Notes under the pieces: generated by a model
The model's database searches: none
Told to the model about the DNA's origin: nothing
What the model saw: the letters and a program-made list of their open reading frames with translations, nothing else
Source: Polytrichum commune
Lineage: Eukaryota > Streptophyta > Polytrichopsida > Polytrichales > Polytrichaceae
Reading direction: 5' to 3'
DNA length: 64,000 bases
Assembly: GCA_950295325.1 (NCBI GenBank)
Contig: OX485805.1
Location: forward strand, 6,326,501-6,390,500
Program-made: the position numbers and the translations under genes
Shown here: positions 12,460 through 25,700 of the stretch, in pieces
Numbering within the stretch: the first letter of the stretch is position 1
Layout of the letters: every line of letters begins with the position of its first letter

Positions 12460-12685
12460 CAGTGATCGGGGAGATTTTTGGGCATAATCGGCTGAAATCC
12501 TACTGTTTGCAAGTCCAACCGGTTACATGTTGACATCCTTTGGTTTTTCTTCATTGATTTGAGGTATGTTCCATGGATTCTTCTAAAGTGATCGGTAATT
12601 CTCCTGAACTCTCCAACTTCAACCGAGTATTTCTCAAACTCAACCGATTCATCTGTAACTAACTGCTGGTTCTCTCCGATCATTG
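12460..12685. mobile_element. hAT-like MITE (CARTG family), well preserved
   Basis: A 226-bp element with ends CAGTGATCGGGGAGA (left) and, reversed, CAATGATCGGAGAGAACC (right). It is flanked by the perfect octamer AGCTACAC at 12452-12459 and 12686-12693. This is the cleanest copy and defines the family: inverted repeats CARTGATCGG and 8-bp duplication, which fits the hAT superfamily. It has no coding capacity. Confidence 0.8.
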
Positions 12686-12954
12686 AGCTACACGATTCAA
12701 GTTGTGGGATATGATGACACTGATTATCCCAATGAGTGTGTGTTACTATTTGGAGTTATGTACTGCTATAGCTATTTAATGAGAATGTAATATTATGTCA
12801 AGCAAAGTCATTTATGTTCTATAATGCCCGAACACCTTGTTGAACTTTCGTTATTAAAAATGAACTCCTGAGTAAGATGTTATTGCACTGCGAACTCCGA
12901 ATAGTAGCACGCATTGATTGGGATAATCGGTGTAGTACAAATGAAGTAGATATT

Positions 12955-13150
12955 TTTAATCTTAGATGGACACCTTTTGAGTGTATGAGTGGTGTATGGT
13001 TAGGTGTGGTTCTAAGAACGAACGCCAACTCGACGTGTGTTGGAAAGAGATTGGACAAGGTGCTCAAAGTTTGTTAACCATTCTAAACGCAACAATCAAC
13101 ATAATTGGGAGAACCTATATAAGTATATAATTAACTCATGGCACAATCTT
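12955..13150. repeat. Copy of a widely dispersed degenerate repeat
   Basis: Recognisable by 'tggttaggtgtggttctaagaacgaac', a 'gacgtgtgttggaaagag' block and 'aacataattgggagaacctatat'. Similar text recurs near 14320-14560, 31860-32060, 37350-37520, 39590-39810 and 40690-40900, in both orientations. No ends or target duplications could be fixed, so the element type is unknown. Confidence 0.45.
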
Positions 13151-14159
13151 CACAATAACAATGAGCTGGATATTTGTACAAGCTCCAAAAGTCATGAACT
13201 AGATAACCAACGATAGGAGAGTGGATGATCAGTCACAGGAATGAAGTCACCCTTGTGGACAAAATCTAGGAATTATGGATGATGTCATGCCTTGGATGAA
13301 ACTTTGTGGCGAGTTTTGATCACCCTTCTTCTCTTGGGTGAGGAAATCGGTCATGAGGAAAGCGACTACATGCATGATTTGGATTTGTTATCATCTTGCA
13401 CTAATTGGATATTTCATATCCTACGAGAAGTGGATGCAGGGAGAAAAACGCTTGTTTTAGACCCACTTATGTAGTCCAACAAAAAAGGGAATATCTTCTT
13501 TCGTTAAAGATTCCTTCTTACCTTGCTAGAATTTTCTTATAATCTCCTCCTTTGTCTCACTCCTCCTTATTTCCTACCCTATACATTTCTTGGATTTGCC
13601 CTTGCCTTCATATACATTGTGTTTAAGTAAGCTCTAGTAAGCTTCAAGAATTCGACTACATGTCCCAAGGAAAATAATAGACATGCAACTATTAATGAAC
13701 ACAAAAATACCACATTGACAGTCTTCATCATAAATTGATTCATCTTCCTATTATGTCGTTGCTATTTGACTTCTAAATATTTACAGGACTCCCCACACCA
13801 GTATCCTCCAATGGAACAAGGCCCACATATTTGAATAACCTGTCACATATATATCACATAAATCTTGTCCTTGGTGACTCCGTCGACTTTATTGTGTGGT
13901 TGGAAGTTTAAATGCTCACTACCGAATAGCTTACATGTAGTGCAAAACCTAGTGGCTACAACTTTGCAACGTGTCATCCATCTACAAGGTGAAAACATAG
14001 TGAAGTGTTGTTTGAATTTTAGCTTGAAGTTTGCATCTTTTGGCCGATTTTACCTTAGAATTAGCATCGATGTCCTTAACTTTGGTTTAGGGCAACCCAA
14101 TTGGAATGAATTATCTAGTCGCACCCATCTTCATAGGAGTAGATATTACCAATGTTTGT

Positions 14160-15265
14160 TCATCCGTGATAGAGGAGTTCACATGCAAGCCACAAATCCG
14201 TAGCCATGCACGGTCGCCGGCTTGAGTGGCCTTTCATCTCCCTCTCATAATTTGGTTCATCATATTCTTGTTTTGCTCTGGTTATTGGATGATTGGTGCA
14301 CGTAGTTGTGCACGTGTCGTCGTGAACGGATCTATCACTAAGGTAACCGTCTTTTAATCGGTCACCTATATTTGAGTGGTATGTGGTTGTTGTGGCTCCA
14401 AGAACGGATATCAAAAAGACATGTGTTTAGAAGAGATATGATTTTGTGCTTAGAATATGATGATCATTCAAGATTCATTAATGAGCATAACCAAGGAGGA
14501 CCTATATGACCATGTAACAACACATGTGAATCTTCGCTTTGATGTTTATATTCATATTCATATGAGCTCCAAAAATCATGAGGGAAGTGGCTACGGCCTC
14601 GATGTAGTTTTGTTAACAATCTCATACCAATCGTGTGGTTCATATGCTAAGAGAAGTGGGCTACTTGAAAGGACTAAACCATTAAAGACTCACCTACGTT
14701 ACATGGAGTACGACCCTTTGTGATGAAGAGGGTTGAATTGAATTAACCGCAAACCTTTTAAGATTAGAGTACCTTGAAGTTCATTCATGATGGATGAGTG
14801 TACTACATACACACCATGAATTTATTGCCACGCGTTATAGGCCCAAGTGACCTTTCTTATTAATTAGTCAAGGTCAACAATTAGTGTGGACAATCGTATG
14901 TGTCATCCATTGGTGGATCCATCGTAGATCACTTTACATGTGATCACTCCATGCAAATAGGACTACAGTCCTTTGTGATATTGAGAGTTGGATTAGCGAT
15001 CGCCACTAAGCTTTAATCAACATGTTTTGCTAGAGTCCCTTGACCTTCATCCACGATGGATGAGTCTAGTTTACATGCATGCCACGAGTTCATGGCCGTG
15101 CATGACAAACCCTAGAGTTCCTTCCACAAGTAAGTACACCGAATTCTTAATTGAGTTCACTTGGACAATGAGTTCGGACATTCAAATGCGTTGTCCGACG
15201 GTGGATCCATCGTCGGCTAAGTTTTGCATGTGACCCCCACGCAAAAGGAATATGGTCTTGTGCTA
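14160..15265 (+). repeat. Degenerate tandem duplication, about 260-bp unit
   Basis: Three landmarks recur in the same order: 'catccacgatggatgag', then 'catgccacgagttcatggccgtgcatg', then 'gtggatccatcg', then a 'tatggtcctttgtg' word. Copies begin near 14160 (partial), 14787 and 15048. The last two are offset by about 260 bp. There is no long open frame; this is probably an old satellite-like expansion or part of a decayed transposon. Confidence 0.5.
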
Positions 15266-16914
15266 CAAGCCAATATGCATGTAGTCTTTTTGAGGGTAAA
15301 AGCAATTCCAAGGTAGCGGGCAATATTTTTCGCTATCATTCGTTTTTTGTGCTCTAAAAATATGATGGCGTGATTGTCCCTTCAATTTTCATAACCATGA
15401 GTGTTCATTGTCCATCAATAATGTTATAAAGGGTCTCTTCTTGGACTCAAACCTTTGCCTCAGGCCTTCGTAAAATAAATATGAGAACATTTACTTGGCC
15501 AAGGTGTCTATGTGAGTCGAGACCCCAAATTTGATTCTCAAATAAATTTATTTTAATCCAAAGCCATGTACTAAGATGGAATGCTCATAGTGTTCCCATG
15601 TCCAAATTGGATCCTCAAACTTGTAGAATGAGCATGCAATGTTCAACTGGTATAAAGATCCATAACATGTAACTCAAAATTACATCAAGGAAACAAAGAC
15701 AAGAACACAACAACTCAATCAAAATTTAGAGAGCAAACCTCAAGGGAGCCCATGAGTGCTTCACGAGTCTTTAGATTCTAAAAACCTTGAACCCAAATGA
15801 AAATTATGACAAAAATGGACAAGGTAGTAACAAATATTCAACTAAATTCAGACAAATAAGGAATCAAATTTCAAATTTCAAATTGATTAATGATTATTAA
15901 TGTTAAGTTATTTAGGAAATAACAAATGAATGCCTAAAACATTCTAGTTAATAAGAGTGGGACTAGGGGCACTTCCGCTGCCCAAATTCTACTTGGCTTT
16001 AAGTAAAATAACAAGTAATTATAAGAAAAGAGAAGTAATAAATTAAACTACAGATCTTACAATAGATTGTCATAACAAGTTTAATATCCAAGAGCAACGA
16101 GAGGTCTCCCCACCTATGCTACTAGAAATAAAATACACTCAACAAAAAATATAAGATGAAGATTGCACATGTGGAGAATAAAAATGAGATTTGGAAAATA
16201 CAACTAAAGTTGTGCATTGTATCAAGAAATGTATAATAAACCCAAAAAAAAACTACAATCCAAAAAGATACAAAAATCTTAGACTATATACTTCTATTAT
16301 ATCAACAAAGAAATATGGAGGGCTCCTGATGGCTAAGTAAAATTGAATCAACCACCATCTCTAAAGCTTCCTAACAAGTTTCATGCCTTCTTTGTGGAAG
16401 AAGTAGAGGATTAGGAGACCTCATGATGTCTTGATAATCATTAGTGACTCCTATCTAGAGTTGGCTAAATCTTGTCTGGGCAAAACCTTGAAGAAATGAG
16501 TTGGTGGAATTTACAAAAGCAAGAAAACAAAAGATGTGAGCTTGTATCAATATAATGATGAAGCTGAGAAAATTAGAAAGCAGAGATTTACTAAATGAAA
16601 AGTGTTACTACCTCCTGAAAGTTATAGACATCTTCTAATGTACAACCTCTTGCATTGTGGCAAGGAAGAATCAATTGCAATGATTTGCCTTAGGTATTAA
16701 GCAACATAGGAGTTACACTTTGATAGCTTCGTGGGCCACAAGTCCACGCGCTTCTTTGGGAATTTCCTAAGTTTCAAAAATGTGGTGCGTAACAATGCCA
16801 CACTCATAGACACTTGATACAATAAAGAAGAAAAAGATTAGAGTATGTCAATGCTATTAAAGAGATCAAACATAAATCATAGAAATTATGGATTGGGAAT
16901 CCTCCTAGTCTAGG
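15266..16914. other. AT-rich intergenic DNA without recognisable features
   Basis: No open frame of note, no RNA gene and no repeat that I can define. It ends at the target duplication of the hAT transposon. Confidence 0.4.
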
Positions 16915-16922
16915 GTAGTAAC

Positions 16923-16939
16923 CAGTGTTGGACTGTTAT
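16923..16939 (+). repeat. Left terminal inverted repeat of the hAT element
   Basis: CAGTGTTGGACTGTTAT, identical to the reverse complement of 22718-22734. It begins with CA and abuts the octamer GTAGTAAC. Confidence 0.97.
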
Positions 16940-17408
16940 TGCGGGTTGACCCGGGTATCAGGAAGGATACGGGTAGGGTATGTGCCAAACCGAGCAGACT
17001 GGTATCGCAAGTTTCGAAACCCTAGGCTTACACATACTGTGTCTGGTATCTCCATTTCCGAAACTGCGCTTCCAAACAGTTTGTGCGGGTTTGTGATGCG
17101 GTGATACAATTATTGGAACCGGACTTGATGATTTTTTAGCAAGTACGGTAGGTTATGGGTGAAGGTGGGGACGTGATTAGCATTTGTTGCAGCTACTTGT
17201 GCGATTCAATGTGGAGAGGAGTGGCTCTAACTGCAGATTGGGGAGTGGCTGCGGGTTGTAATGCTTCCCAAGGGATCGGCAACAACACTCAAAGGGTAAC
17301 CCAACTTCTCATTCTGAATTTGCTGCGTTTTTGTGTCTGAAATTGAACTGATCTCCACCTAGGGTTTGAAGACTTCGCTTAGGGTTTTGGGTGTGTGTTG
17401 AGCTCACA

Positions 17409-20400
17409 ATGTCGTCTTTTGATCAACAAGAACTGTCTGAAACTGCAGATCCTAGTGATTCTGTTGACTTGGAGAGCGCCCAGCGGATCTGTGATGTATT
17501 GCCAAGTCCGGATTTGGAGGGTTTGGCAGCTGAGTCCGAAGCAGCTTGGAGGGTTTCGTATACGGCATTGAGGGCGAATGCTCTATTTTGGCGACCCTAC
17601 CATCGCAGTAGTGCAGTGTGGGCATTCTACCGACTGAAGGGGGAGGACATGGTTGTCGATGTTAGTGTGGCACAGAAGTTGCGGTGTTGGGTTTGTCACC
17701 CAACTGAAGCTGAGTCAAGTAATTCAAGCCGGAGGGGCACAAGGGGGAGGAAGGGGATTCTGCAGTACAACCCAGCGCATGGGATCACCAGCATGAAGAC
17801 ACATGTGGAGAATGAGCATGGCCAGGAACTTGCGAGGTTTGTGTTCGACCCTGGTGTATTTATGTTATTTTTTTTTTAATTCAACAGTAGCAGGGTGATG
17901 AGGGGCTATGCGTATATCTTGATTGATCCTGGCCCTGTGAACAAAGCAATCGTGCTTGCTTTATCGAGTTCTTTAAATGAGTAAATCCTGCGAATTTTTG
18001 TCTGTACGAAACCAAGACTACATTCGCCAATGCACAGAAATTGTGATCCCTCAGAATTGTAAGATGTTGAATTTCGTAACTCTGATCAATGAACTTAGGC
18101 TGTGTGAGTGTCGAGCTCGGTTGTGGAGCCGTGATTATATTTACTGACTCATCAATTGGCACTTTCCGAAACTGATCCCTCAGAATTGTAACATTCTGAA
18201 TTTCGTTACTCTTTTCTGTTTGCTCTGCAAACTGTAATCTTCTACGTCGACCACTTTTATGACTTCGGCCTAAATGATCAAGTAGTAGAGCTTGAGACTC
18301 TGAGCTAATTTGTGGTAGCAGATTTTACTCGATGTGCATGAGCTGTTACATGGTGGAATTTCGAGATGGCCTGATGTATGGTTCGCTACTATCAATACAT
18401 GTTTGATTCAGGTCGATGCTGCAGTCTTGTCTGATTCAACTTATTTCGATGTGATTTGTTTGTTACTTGGTCAGATTTCGAGTTAGTCTGGTGTATGGTT
18501 CTCTACGAGAGCTGTGTGGTTGTTGCGTTTTGATTATGTGAACCTGTATGTGTGCTGAGTAAATGATTGGAGGTGTATGATTTATGTCTCAATCTGTGTG
18601 CTGCATCAAGGTCTATGTGTCAATGTGTAATGTTGCTGAAAGATTCTGATCTGATATGGTAAGGTTGCTCATGCTCTATGGTTGCAAATGATCAAATTCC
18701 TGAGCTGCTTTAATCGGTAGCTCATTGGAGTTGATTTGCGGATGCTGTCAATGTGTCATGTTGTTACGATGTCTATGGTTGCTGATTGACTATTTTCCAG
18801 CGGCTACTGGACGTTCAGGTTTATGTGGGATATAAAGCGACTGATCATGTGTGAGTACGAGTTATTTTGCGCAGGTATGTGCGGGAGGCAGCAGCGGAAG
18901 AAGGAGACACGGGGAGGCAGAAGACCAAGAAGAGGAAGGGGGCACCGCCGTCTGAGATCACAGCGTACTTTGGTAATGCAAAGCCCTACGCAAAAAATGA
19001 TGTGCAGCAGCAGCGATTTGTGGAGGATCTAGTTCTGTTCATCAACAAGGGATACGAATCCCTCAGCATTGTAGAGTCTGCATGGCTGCGGAGGCTGATG
19101 CTGCGCAGGGATCCGAAGGTAGTTTGCCCGAGTCGGAAGCAGCTGGTGCGTGAGCATATTCCTGCAATGCTCACCAAGACAATGGACCGGTTTGTGATTC
19201 CGCTCATCAGCAGCTGTCAGAATGCTTCGATCACTTTCGACCTGTGGATGTCGCGAACCGGTTGGGATACTTTTGCATTGGTGGTGAATTTCATTGATGA
19301 GGGCTGGGTTCCAAGACATGTAACAGTTGGACTGTTCGAGGCACAAGACACATCAGGAGCAGCGTTGGCCGAGATTGTCAAGCCCTTGTTAGAGCAGTTC
19401 AAGCTCACTGACAAGATAGTGGCCTGTGTGAAGGACGAGGGTGCGAATCTGGTGACGTTGGAGAAGGCTCTGCAGCTCACAGTGTCGTGTGATGTGCTGG
19501 GGTTACCGAAGCCCTTCTCATCTGCGTGTTTTGGTCATATCATGTCAAAGGTATGATAGTCCCTTATGGCCATGTCTTTTCTGTTACTGGTTTTGGCGAA
19601 TTTCTCTTTATCTCAATCTGTGTGGGAGCTTGGCTATGGTATATGCTTGTGTCAATGTATGGGACTTCTCATTCAATTTTTTATTGTTTATTTTTTAATT
19701 TGTTGTTTCTGAATGAATGAACACCAGCAGCTTGAGTCAATGTCTGGCAATTGTTAAGTTCGTTTAACAGTTCAGTCATACCGTTAGTCAGTCATACTGC
19801 TCGTGTTGTTTTTTTTAGGGAAACCAGTTAGTGATTGGTGCTTGTTTATGCAGACCCGTTTAGGTTAGTCAGATGCAGGTCAATTTGCTGTATTTGGCGT
19901 TGTTTGGTTTTTTTTTAAATAATCTGCGTCCTGAGTAGGAGTCGTCTCTTTCAGATTGCAAGCAATTTGAATCGACAGTTCGTTATCAGATTGCTAGGAA
20001 TTTAATTCGAAATGAATGGTCTATTGCTGATCAAGCTTTACTGGTCCGAGAGAGTTTTTATGATTCGGTTGATTTTTACAGTAATCAATGTTTCCCTTTA
20101 TACGTTTGTTGCAATGGTTACTTGAACGCAACAACAATTACTTGTTACTCAGATTGGATATCTACAGATAGCTTTAAAAAGTGATTGTGTTTGAGAGTAC
20201 ATTCATTTGAGATTCAAGACAGTGGGAACTGCTTTGTTGATTCGAGATTATTGTCGATTGTGTTTTCTCTTGTTAATCTGCTCTGAAGTTACAAGATTAT
20301 GTTTGACGAATTGTGCTGCTGTCATTATGCGTTCGATTAGTTCAGAGGGCTAATACTGTAATTCTTGTTAATCGTCTTAGCCATTCGCTGTTATCTTCGA

Positions 20401-21812
20401 AGAGTGGGTTCTATTCTGCAACTATGGCACAAGTGGGTTTATGTGTCAATGTCTATGTTTGCTGCCAGATAGTTTATGCGGGAATTGGTTGCTAAGGATG
20501 CTTATGTGTCAATGTATGTGCCCATGGTGATTAATTCATTGTTACGTGAACCCTGTATGATCAGGTATGCCAATACGCCACCAACGATGAGCAGATGTGC
20601 AAAGGAATGAAGGAGGTTAGTTTGAAGGATGCTCAAAAGTCTCTGCAATCCTGCATCACTTGGACCAAGAAGTCAGGAAAGGGACGTCAAGAGTGGGACA
20701 GAGCCTGCATCGACGCGGGGCTACCGACAAGAAAATTGAAGACACCTGTGAAGACACGCTTTGCCTCTAAGGTGGTGCTGTTCCAGGAGACCCAGGAGTA
20801 TGCTGATGCTATTAGCATTTGTTATAGAAGACAGTCCTTGAAGCTGCAAGCTCGCGTTCCAAGTGGAATGACATGGGTAACTGCGAGAACCGTAACTCAG
20901 ACCCTAAACCCAGTTGTGCAACAATGCGTGCTAAATCAAACCCGCGGATACTGGTTGCTTTCAGATGCCTTGGCTGCTGCGTTCCGGATGTCCATTGAGT
21001 TACAGGGGGTGTATGATCAGAGTGCCAGTGTGTTTCCCCCTCTGCAGGTGGGAGATTTCGAGTCAGAAATTGAGATTCTGAAGGCAAGGATGGCGAAGAC
21101 TGCTATGGATGTTATGAAGCCGTTTCTGAGATTCTCAATTCATTTTGTAGTAGATCAAGCTCAAAACATGCTATCTTTGATGCTGGACCCTCGCTTCAAG
21201 GGGCTGGAGCTGGTGATTCAGTATGTGGGAGTAGCTGCTGCGAAACAAGTGGTGGAGGACTACGACAGAAAAATCCTCATCCCTTACCTCGTGAAGGTGC
21301 ACAAGTATCTAAACCCTGGTGATTCCCCGGCCACGCAGTGTGACCCTGCTCCATCGTCAATTCTGTTTGGTGCTCCTGCGTCTGCTGAAGAAGCCTATGA
21401 AGGTATCCTGACTGCAGAGCTTTCTTTGTTCCGTCGCCTGACTATTGTGCATCCTGAGGCAGAGGAGCCCCTAACTTGGTGGAAGCTGAATGCTTCCCGT
21501 TTCCCATCTGTAGCCTTTCTTGCACGTCAAATCTTGGCCATTCCAGGATCTCAGATTGAAACGGAGCGCATTTTCTCAATCGCTGGTGTGCTCACTAGTT
21601 TGCGTCGTTGTCGCCTTGGTCTGAATAACCTGGACAGTTTGATAATGATCAACAAGAATTGGCCTGAGGATTCTCGGCATGAATGTGAGATCACCTTGGT
21701 AGTCAAAGATGTGAAAGAGTATTTTGCGAAGGAGATGGAACAGGTTGATGATTTTGAAGCTGAGATTGAGGAGGCTGGTTACTTCGAAGAGGAGCCTGAA
21801 GATGAGGAGTAG
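17409..21812 (+). CDS. hAT transposase with BED zinc finger (3 exons, 783 aa)
   Basis: Exons are 17409-17836, 18875-19550 and 20565-21812, joined by GT-AG introns of 1,038 and 1,014 bp; the frame is continuous. Exon 1 carries a BED-type zinc finger: aromatic VWAFY, then CWVC, then a HVENEH histidine pair, for DNA binding. Exon 2 begins with a basic stretch (KTKKRKG, possible nuclear signal) and holds the first catalytic region FDLWMS and the second, CVKDEGANL. Exon 3 ends in the hAT dimerisation domain (TWWKLNASRFPSVAFLARQI, then SQIETERIFSIAG with the catalytic Glu, then RLGLNN). These are the expected D-D-E positions of hAT enzymes, which cut and paste DNA and leave 8-bp duplications. The tail is acidic (EEEPEDEE). 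A start slightly upstream is not supported, because only a GTG lies there. Confidence 0.93.
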
Positions 21813-22717
21813 CATGTGCTGTATGACTGTTAGAGGTATGTGGGATTTCTTTGGTGATTTTTTATTATTCCTTGCTGCTTCTGTTGGTTCGAGCTGCTTG
21901 CTGTCATGTAGTGGCAATGAAGATGTATGATGCTCTTGTTACCTGAAGGCAAGGATAGCATGTGACTCAATTTCTCACCATTGGGCTGCTGATTCAAAAT
22001 AACAGGATCGTTTGAATTTGTGCCTGCAGTTCACGGTTTTGGAATGTCATAGCGGACCTTGGATATGCTGCGAGGAGTAACATCAACGCACATGAATTGC
22101 ATGATTCCTGTGTTAGTCGTGTTACAGTAGCTGAAGATTGTCATTAATCAGTGTAATTGCAAGTCATTTGGTAATGTGCATCGCTGGTTTTTAGTGAATG
22201 TGCATAGCTGTTTCGAGTCTGTGTATAGTTTTGTGTCAATGTGCATAGCTGTTTCGAGTTTGATCATGGTTTCGAGTCACGATTCTGAATTCTTATTTAG
22301 CGCATGTTAGTGCTCACGATTCTGAATTCGTAAAGAGCAGCTGTGTCATTTTCAAAACCCTGTTGCTTTGTTAATTTCGTAAGATAAGCAGCATTGTAAC
22401 TGACTTTAACCAGTGCCTGTGCACTTTGTGTCTGTGTTGCAAAAAAAAGAACCCTAGCATGTGTGAATGTGTTGCAAAAAAACCCCAGCACAATGTGAAT
22501 GTGTTTCAAAAAAAAACCCTACCCGAGTTGATAATGGACTGTTATCAAATGTGTTGATATTCATATTCATATACTGTTTGGAATTTGCAGCATTTGACGT
22601 TATTCATATCAGTACTATATTTGTGAAAGTTGGAAATCTACAATACCATGTACCCTACCCATCTATGTTTCTAGCGAATCTTCAATATCCTAAACCGGCT
22701 GGTATGACTAATTTTTG

Positions 22718-22734
22718 ATAACAGTCCAACACTG
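22718..22734 (-). repeat. Right terminal inverted repeat of the hAT element
   Basis: ATAACAGTCCAACACTG, the exact inverse of the left end. It is followed at once by the second copy of the target octamer GTAGTAAC. Confidence 0.97.
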
Positions 22735-22742
22735 GTAGTAAC

Positions 22743-25700
22743 CAAAAAAATCAAAAATCAAAAATCAAAAATCAAACAAGAATAAAAAGAAGTCATGAAG
22801 TACTCATTCAATTTGCTACAAGATTTTGCACAGTTTGGCAAGCAATTTCCCATCACAAACAACCCAAACCACGTTTGGTGACGTGGAATCGGTGGTTTTC
22901 CATCTATGATATGATTCCCCAAATACAGAGGAACATTTGGTGCGTGTATAAGTTTCTCAATGTAGAGATTACAAATGTTGGTGATATTATCTTTAATTCT
23001 AATACCATGCCAAGTGTGGAGGAAGTAACAACACTTTGAGGCCTTGTTCCTAATGAACGCTAGGTTCATCATTGACAAACAAGATATTGCCCTCCCTACA
23101 ACCAATTTTTGTGGTGTGTACAAAGAACTCATTCTCTTTAACAAGAAAAAATTTGTCTTTACTAACGAACCCATTTGTAATTGTGTACTTTAAAGTGCCC
23201 CACATAAATGTCAATCTACGAATGACGTTCTTTGGAAATAGGCATCAAAGCACATTGTAAAGGACCACATCTTCTATGCATGATCACATAGTGATATGAA
23301 AATTTTGAAAGAGTAATGACATAAATTCTAGTAACCCTAGATGAAGTTTGAGATCCCATAGCTTTATCATTTCAAAGATTATCGTGTTTATTAAAACACA
23401 TAATGGCCTTATGTCTCAATTTCGGTGAAGAGCGACTTCAAAGCTAACCATTGACAAAGAAGATCATCAACTTGAAAGGCCTTGGCTAGGGTTGGTATTT
23501 TAGGTCGTATAATTTGGTTATTGCAGATAATTTGGAGGGGTATCTTGTGCCTAGAATCTCAATACATCTTTCCTCAATACCTTTTTGGAATGCAAAGTTT
23601 GTTTAAATTCTTCTTGTTTAATTTTTATTTTGCATGCAATATCTTCATGATGATGATGTTTTGTTAATATTTCACCTTGAAGATCCAAAGTGGCCAAAAT
23701 CATTTTTTTAATTTTTTAAAATTAAAATATCAAGGTTGATCATGCCATGGATTTGAATAAACCACTTTGTGTGGCCAATATTCGCCATCCAAACGAAATG
23801 GTTAGTCTCGCAATTCCTTTTGTTTATGTTTTTTCTTAGTTTCATGAATCATTTTGATTTGTGTAAATGATATTTTGATTGGTTTGTTACTTACCAATTT
23901 TATATTTAATTTGCAAACAATGAAGTTCAAAGCGCTCTTACTTGTTTGCTCTTTTGGTGATACTTTTGGATTGAAACGCTTGCTTTCACATTTTTAAATG
24001 AACATTGACAACAACCTTTCGGAGAATAATATGGATTTGGATAATGATGTTTTATACAACTTCACAGATCCTACTCCTTAACTTGTGAGATATGATGGTG
24101 TGATACCTTGGGGGCCCACGAGAAAAACATTTATTTTTTCCTTCAAGTTTTGATTGATGCTTTGTCTAAACCTGAAGGCATTGTTGTAGACCTCATTGCA
24201 TTCACCAGTGCAAATTAATTTATTTTTTCTTAAATTTATTTTTGGTATAACTTTAATGCCAACTAACATGCTCTCATTGATTGTTCTCTTGTTAATTATA
24301 TATTATATGTTTGATGAAACCCTCCATATGTGCATGCCATACTTTGAAGTGTCACCTCTTGGCATAAAAAGGTGATAAAGATGTTTTTTAATTCCATCTT
24401 GAAGCCTTTGATTACGCAATCTCCTTTAGATATTACAAAGACACCCATTTTGAAGATTCAGATATTTCACCAATTTGTAATTGCGAGGCCATTAATTTAT
24501 TCTGTGAGTAAGTTTTACTTGTTCATATTGTTCAAATGCTTTATTTGGTTGATTACATAAATTTTATTGAAATATATTGTATACATAATTTTATAATTAT
24601 TATGAAAATATTAATAATCATTTTAAAAATTATGTTGTTATGTTGTAAAAGAATAAATTTATTTTTACCATAAATTAATCTAGTAGTATTGATAAATAAG
24701 GGTTCAATAATAGAATGTTTGGTTGGTTGGACAATTTTGAATTTAGAAATTTGATAAATAATAAAATCCTAAGACAACATTAGATGGATTTTTTAAGATT
24801 GACTAAATTAAAGTCAATACTTAAGTAGCTTATAAGGATAAGAGTTTAGGATATTGTAAGGATTCCAAGTGACTACGCATCAAAACAATCAAAGGAGGAA
24901 GTAAACAACGTTCACTATCGAAAATTACCTCTTGACCTAGCTAATTCGCCTCAACAATATCATTTTCATTTAACAAGTGTCTTTTAATCCTACTAAATAA
25001 AAAATAAATGAAATATCTAGATGAAAAAAATCGATTTTTTTTTAGTTTTTGGAAAGAATATCTAATGTGAAAGTGATGTTGTAAAAAAAAAAGAATCAAC
25101 AAAATGACTTAATCCCCTGCCATTTGAGGCAACCCTATTTCAAAGTTGTTGAATTTTTTTTGAACCACCTCTTATTTTTTTTACGATTCCGGTCGTCTTT
25201 TTGGTTTCAAACTTCTCAAGGACCAAACTTCTTTAATTTTAGTTATTTAAAAAAATTAGAAAAATTAAATTCAACCGCTTTTGACCTCGATCAACACCAT
25301 CCTTAATCAAATGAATCGTTATTTATTTATTTAATAATTTTGAGTATTATTATTATTTAAGATGGAAAGGAGTTATTGTCATTGTCAAATAAAAATACTT
25401 TTTCATTATTTATCAATTTTTTATTCCTTGTGTTCAGGTTGCATAATAAAAAAATTTCGTGATGAAGTATAATTAATTTCTATACAATGTCAAATTAGTT
25501 AGTGATTTTGGGCCAAAAATAACAATAAACATTAGAATCTTACCACATCTTCCTCCTAAGTCCAATATTAACATATCTTATATGCGTAAATATTTATTAT
25601 ATTTTTTTCCAATGAAATTTCTCCTATAAAAATTTTCAATGAAATCTAGATATAATAAACATTTCCATAAAAAAAAATTTTTTTGGTACTATTGACTAAT

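Larger units (their letters stand above)
16923..22734 (+). mobile_element. Complete, probably autonomous hAT transposon
   Basis: A 5,812-bp element. It has 17-bp identical inverted ends CAGTGTTGGACTGTTAT and a perfect 8-bp target duplication GTAGTAAC at 16915-16922 and 22735-22742. A subterminal word GGGTAGGGTA occurs near both ends in inverted orientation (near 16973 and 22652). It holds one intact three-exon transposase gene (17409-21812). Identical ends, an undamaged frame and an undamaged duplication argue for a recent insertion. Confidence 0.97.
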
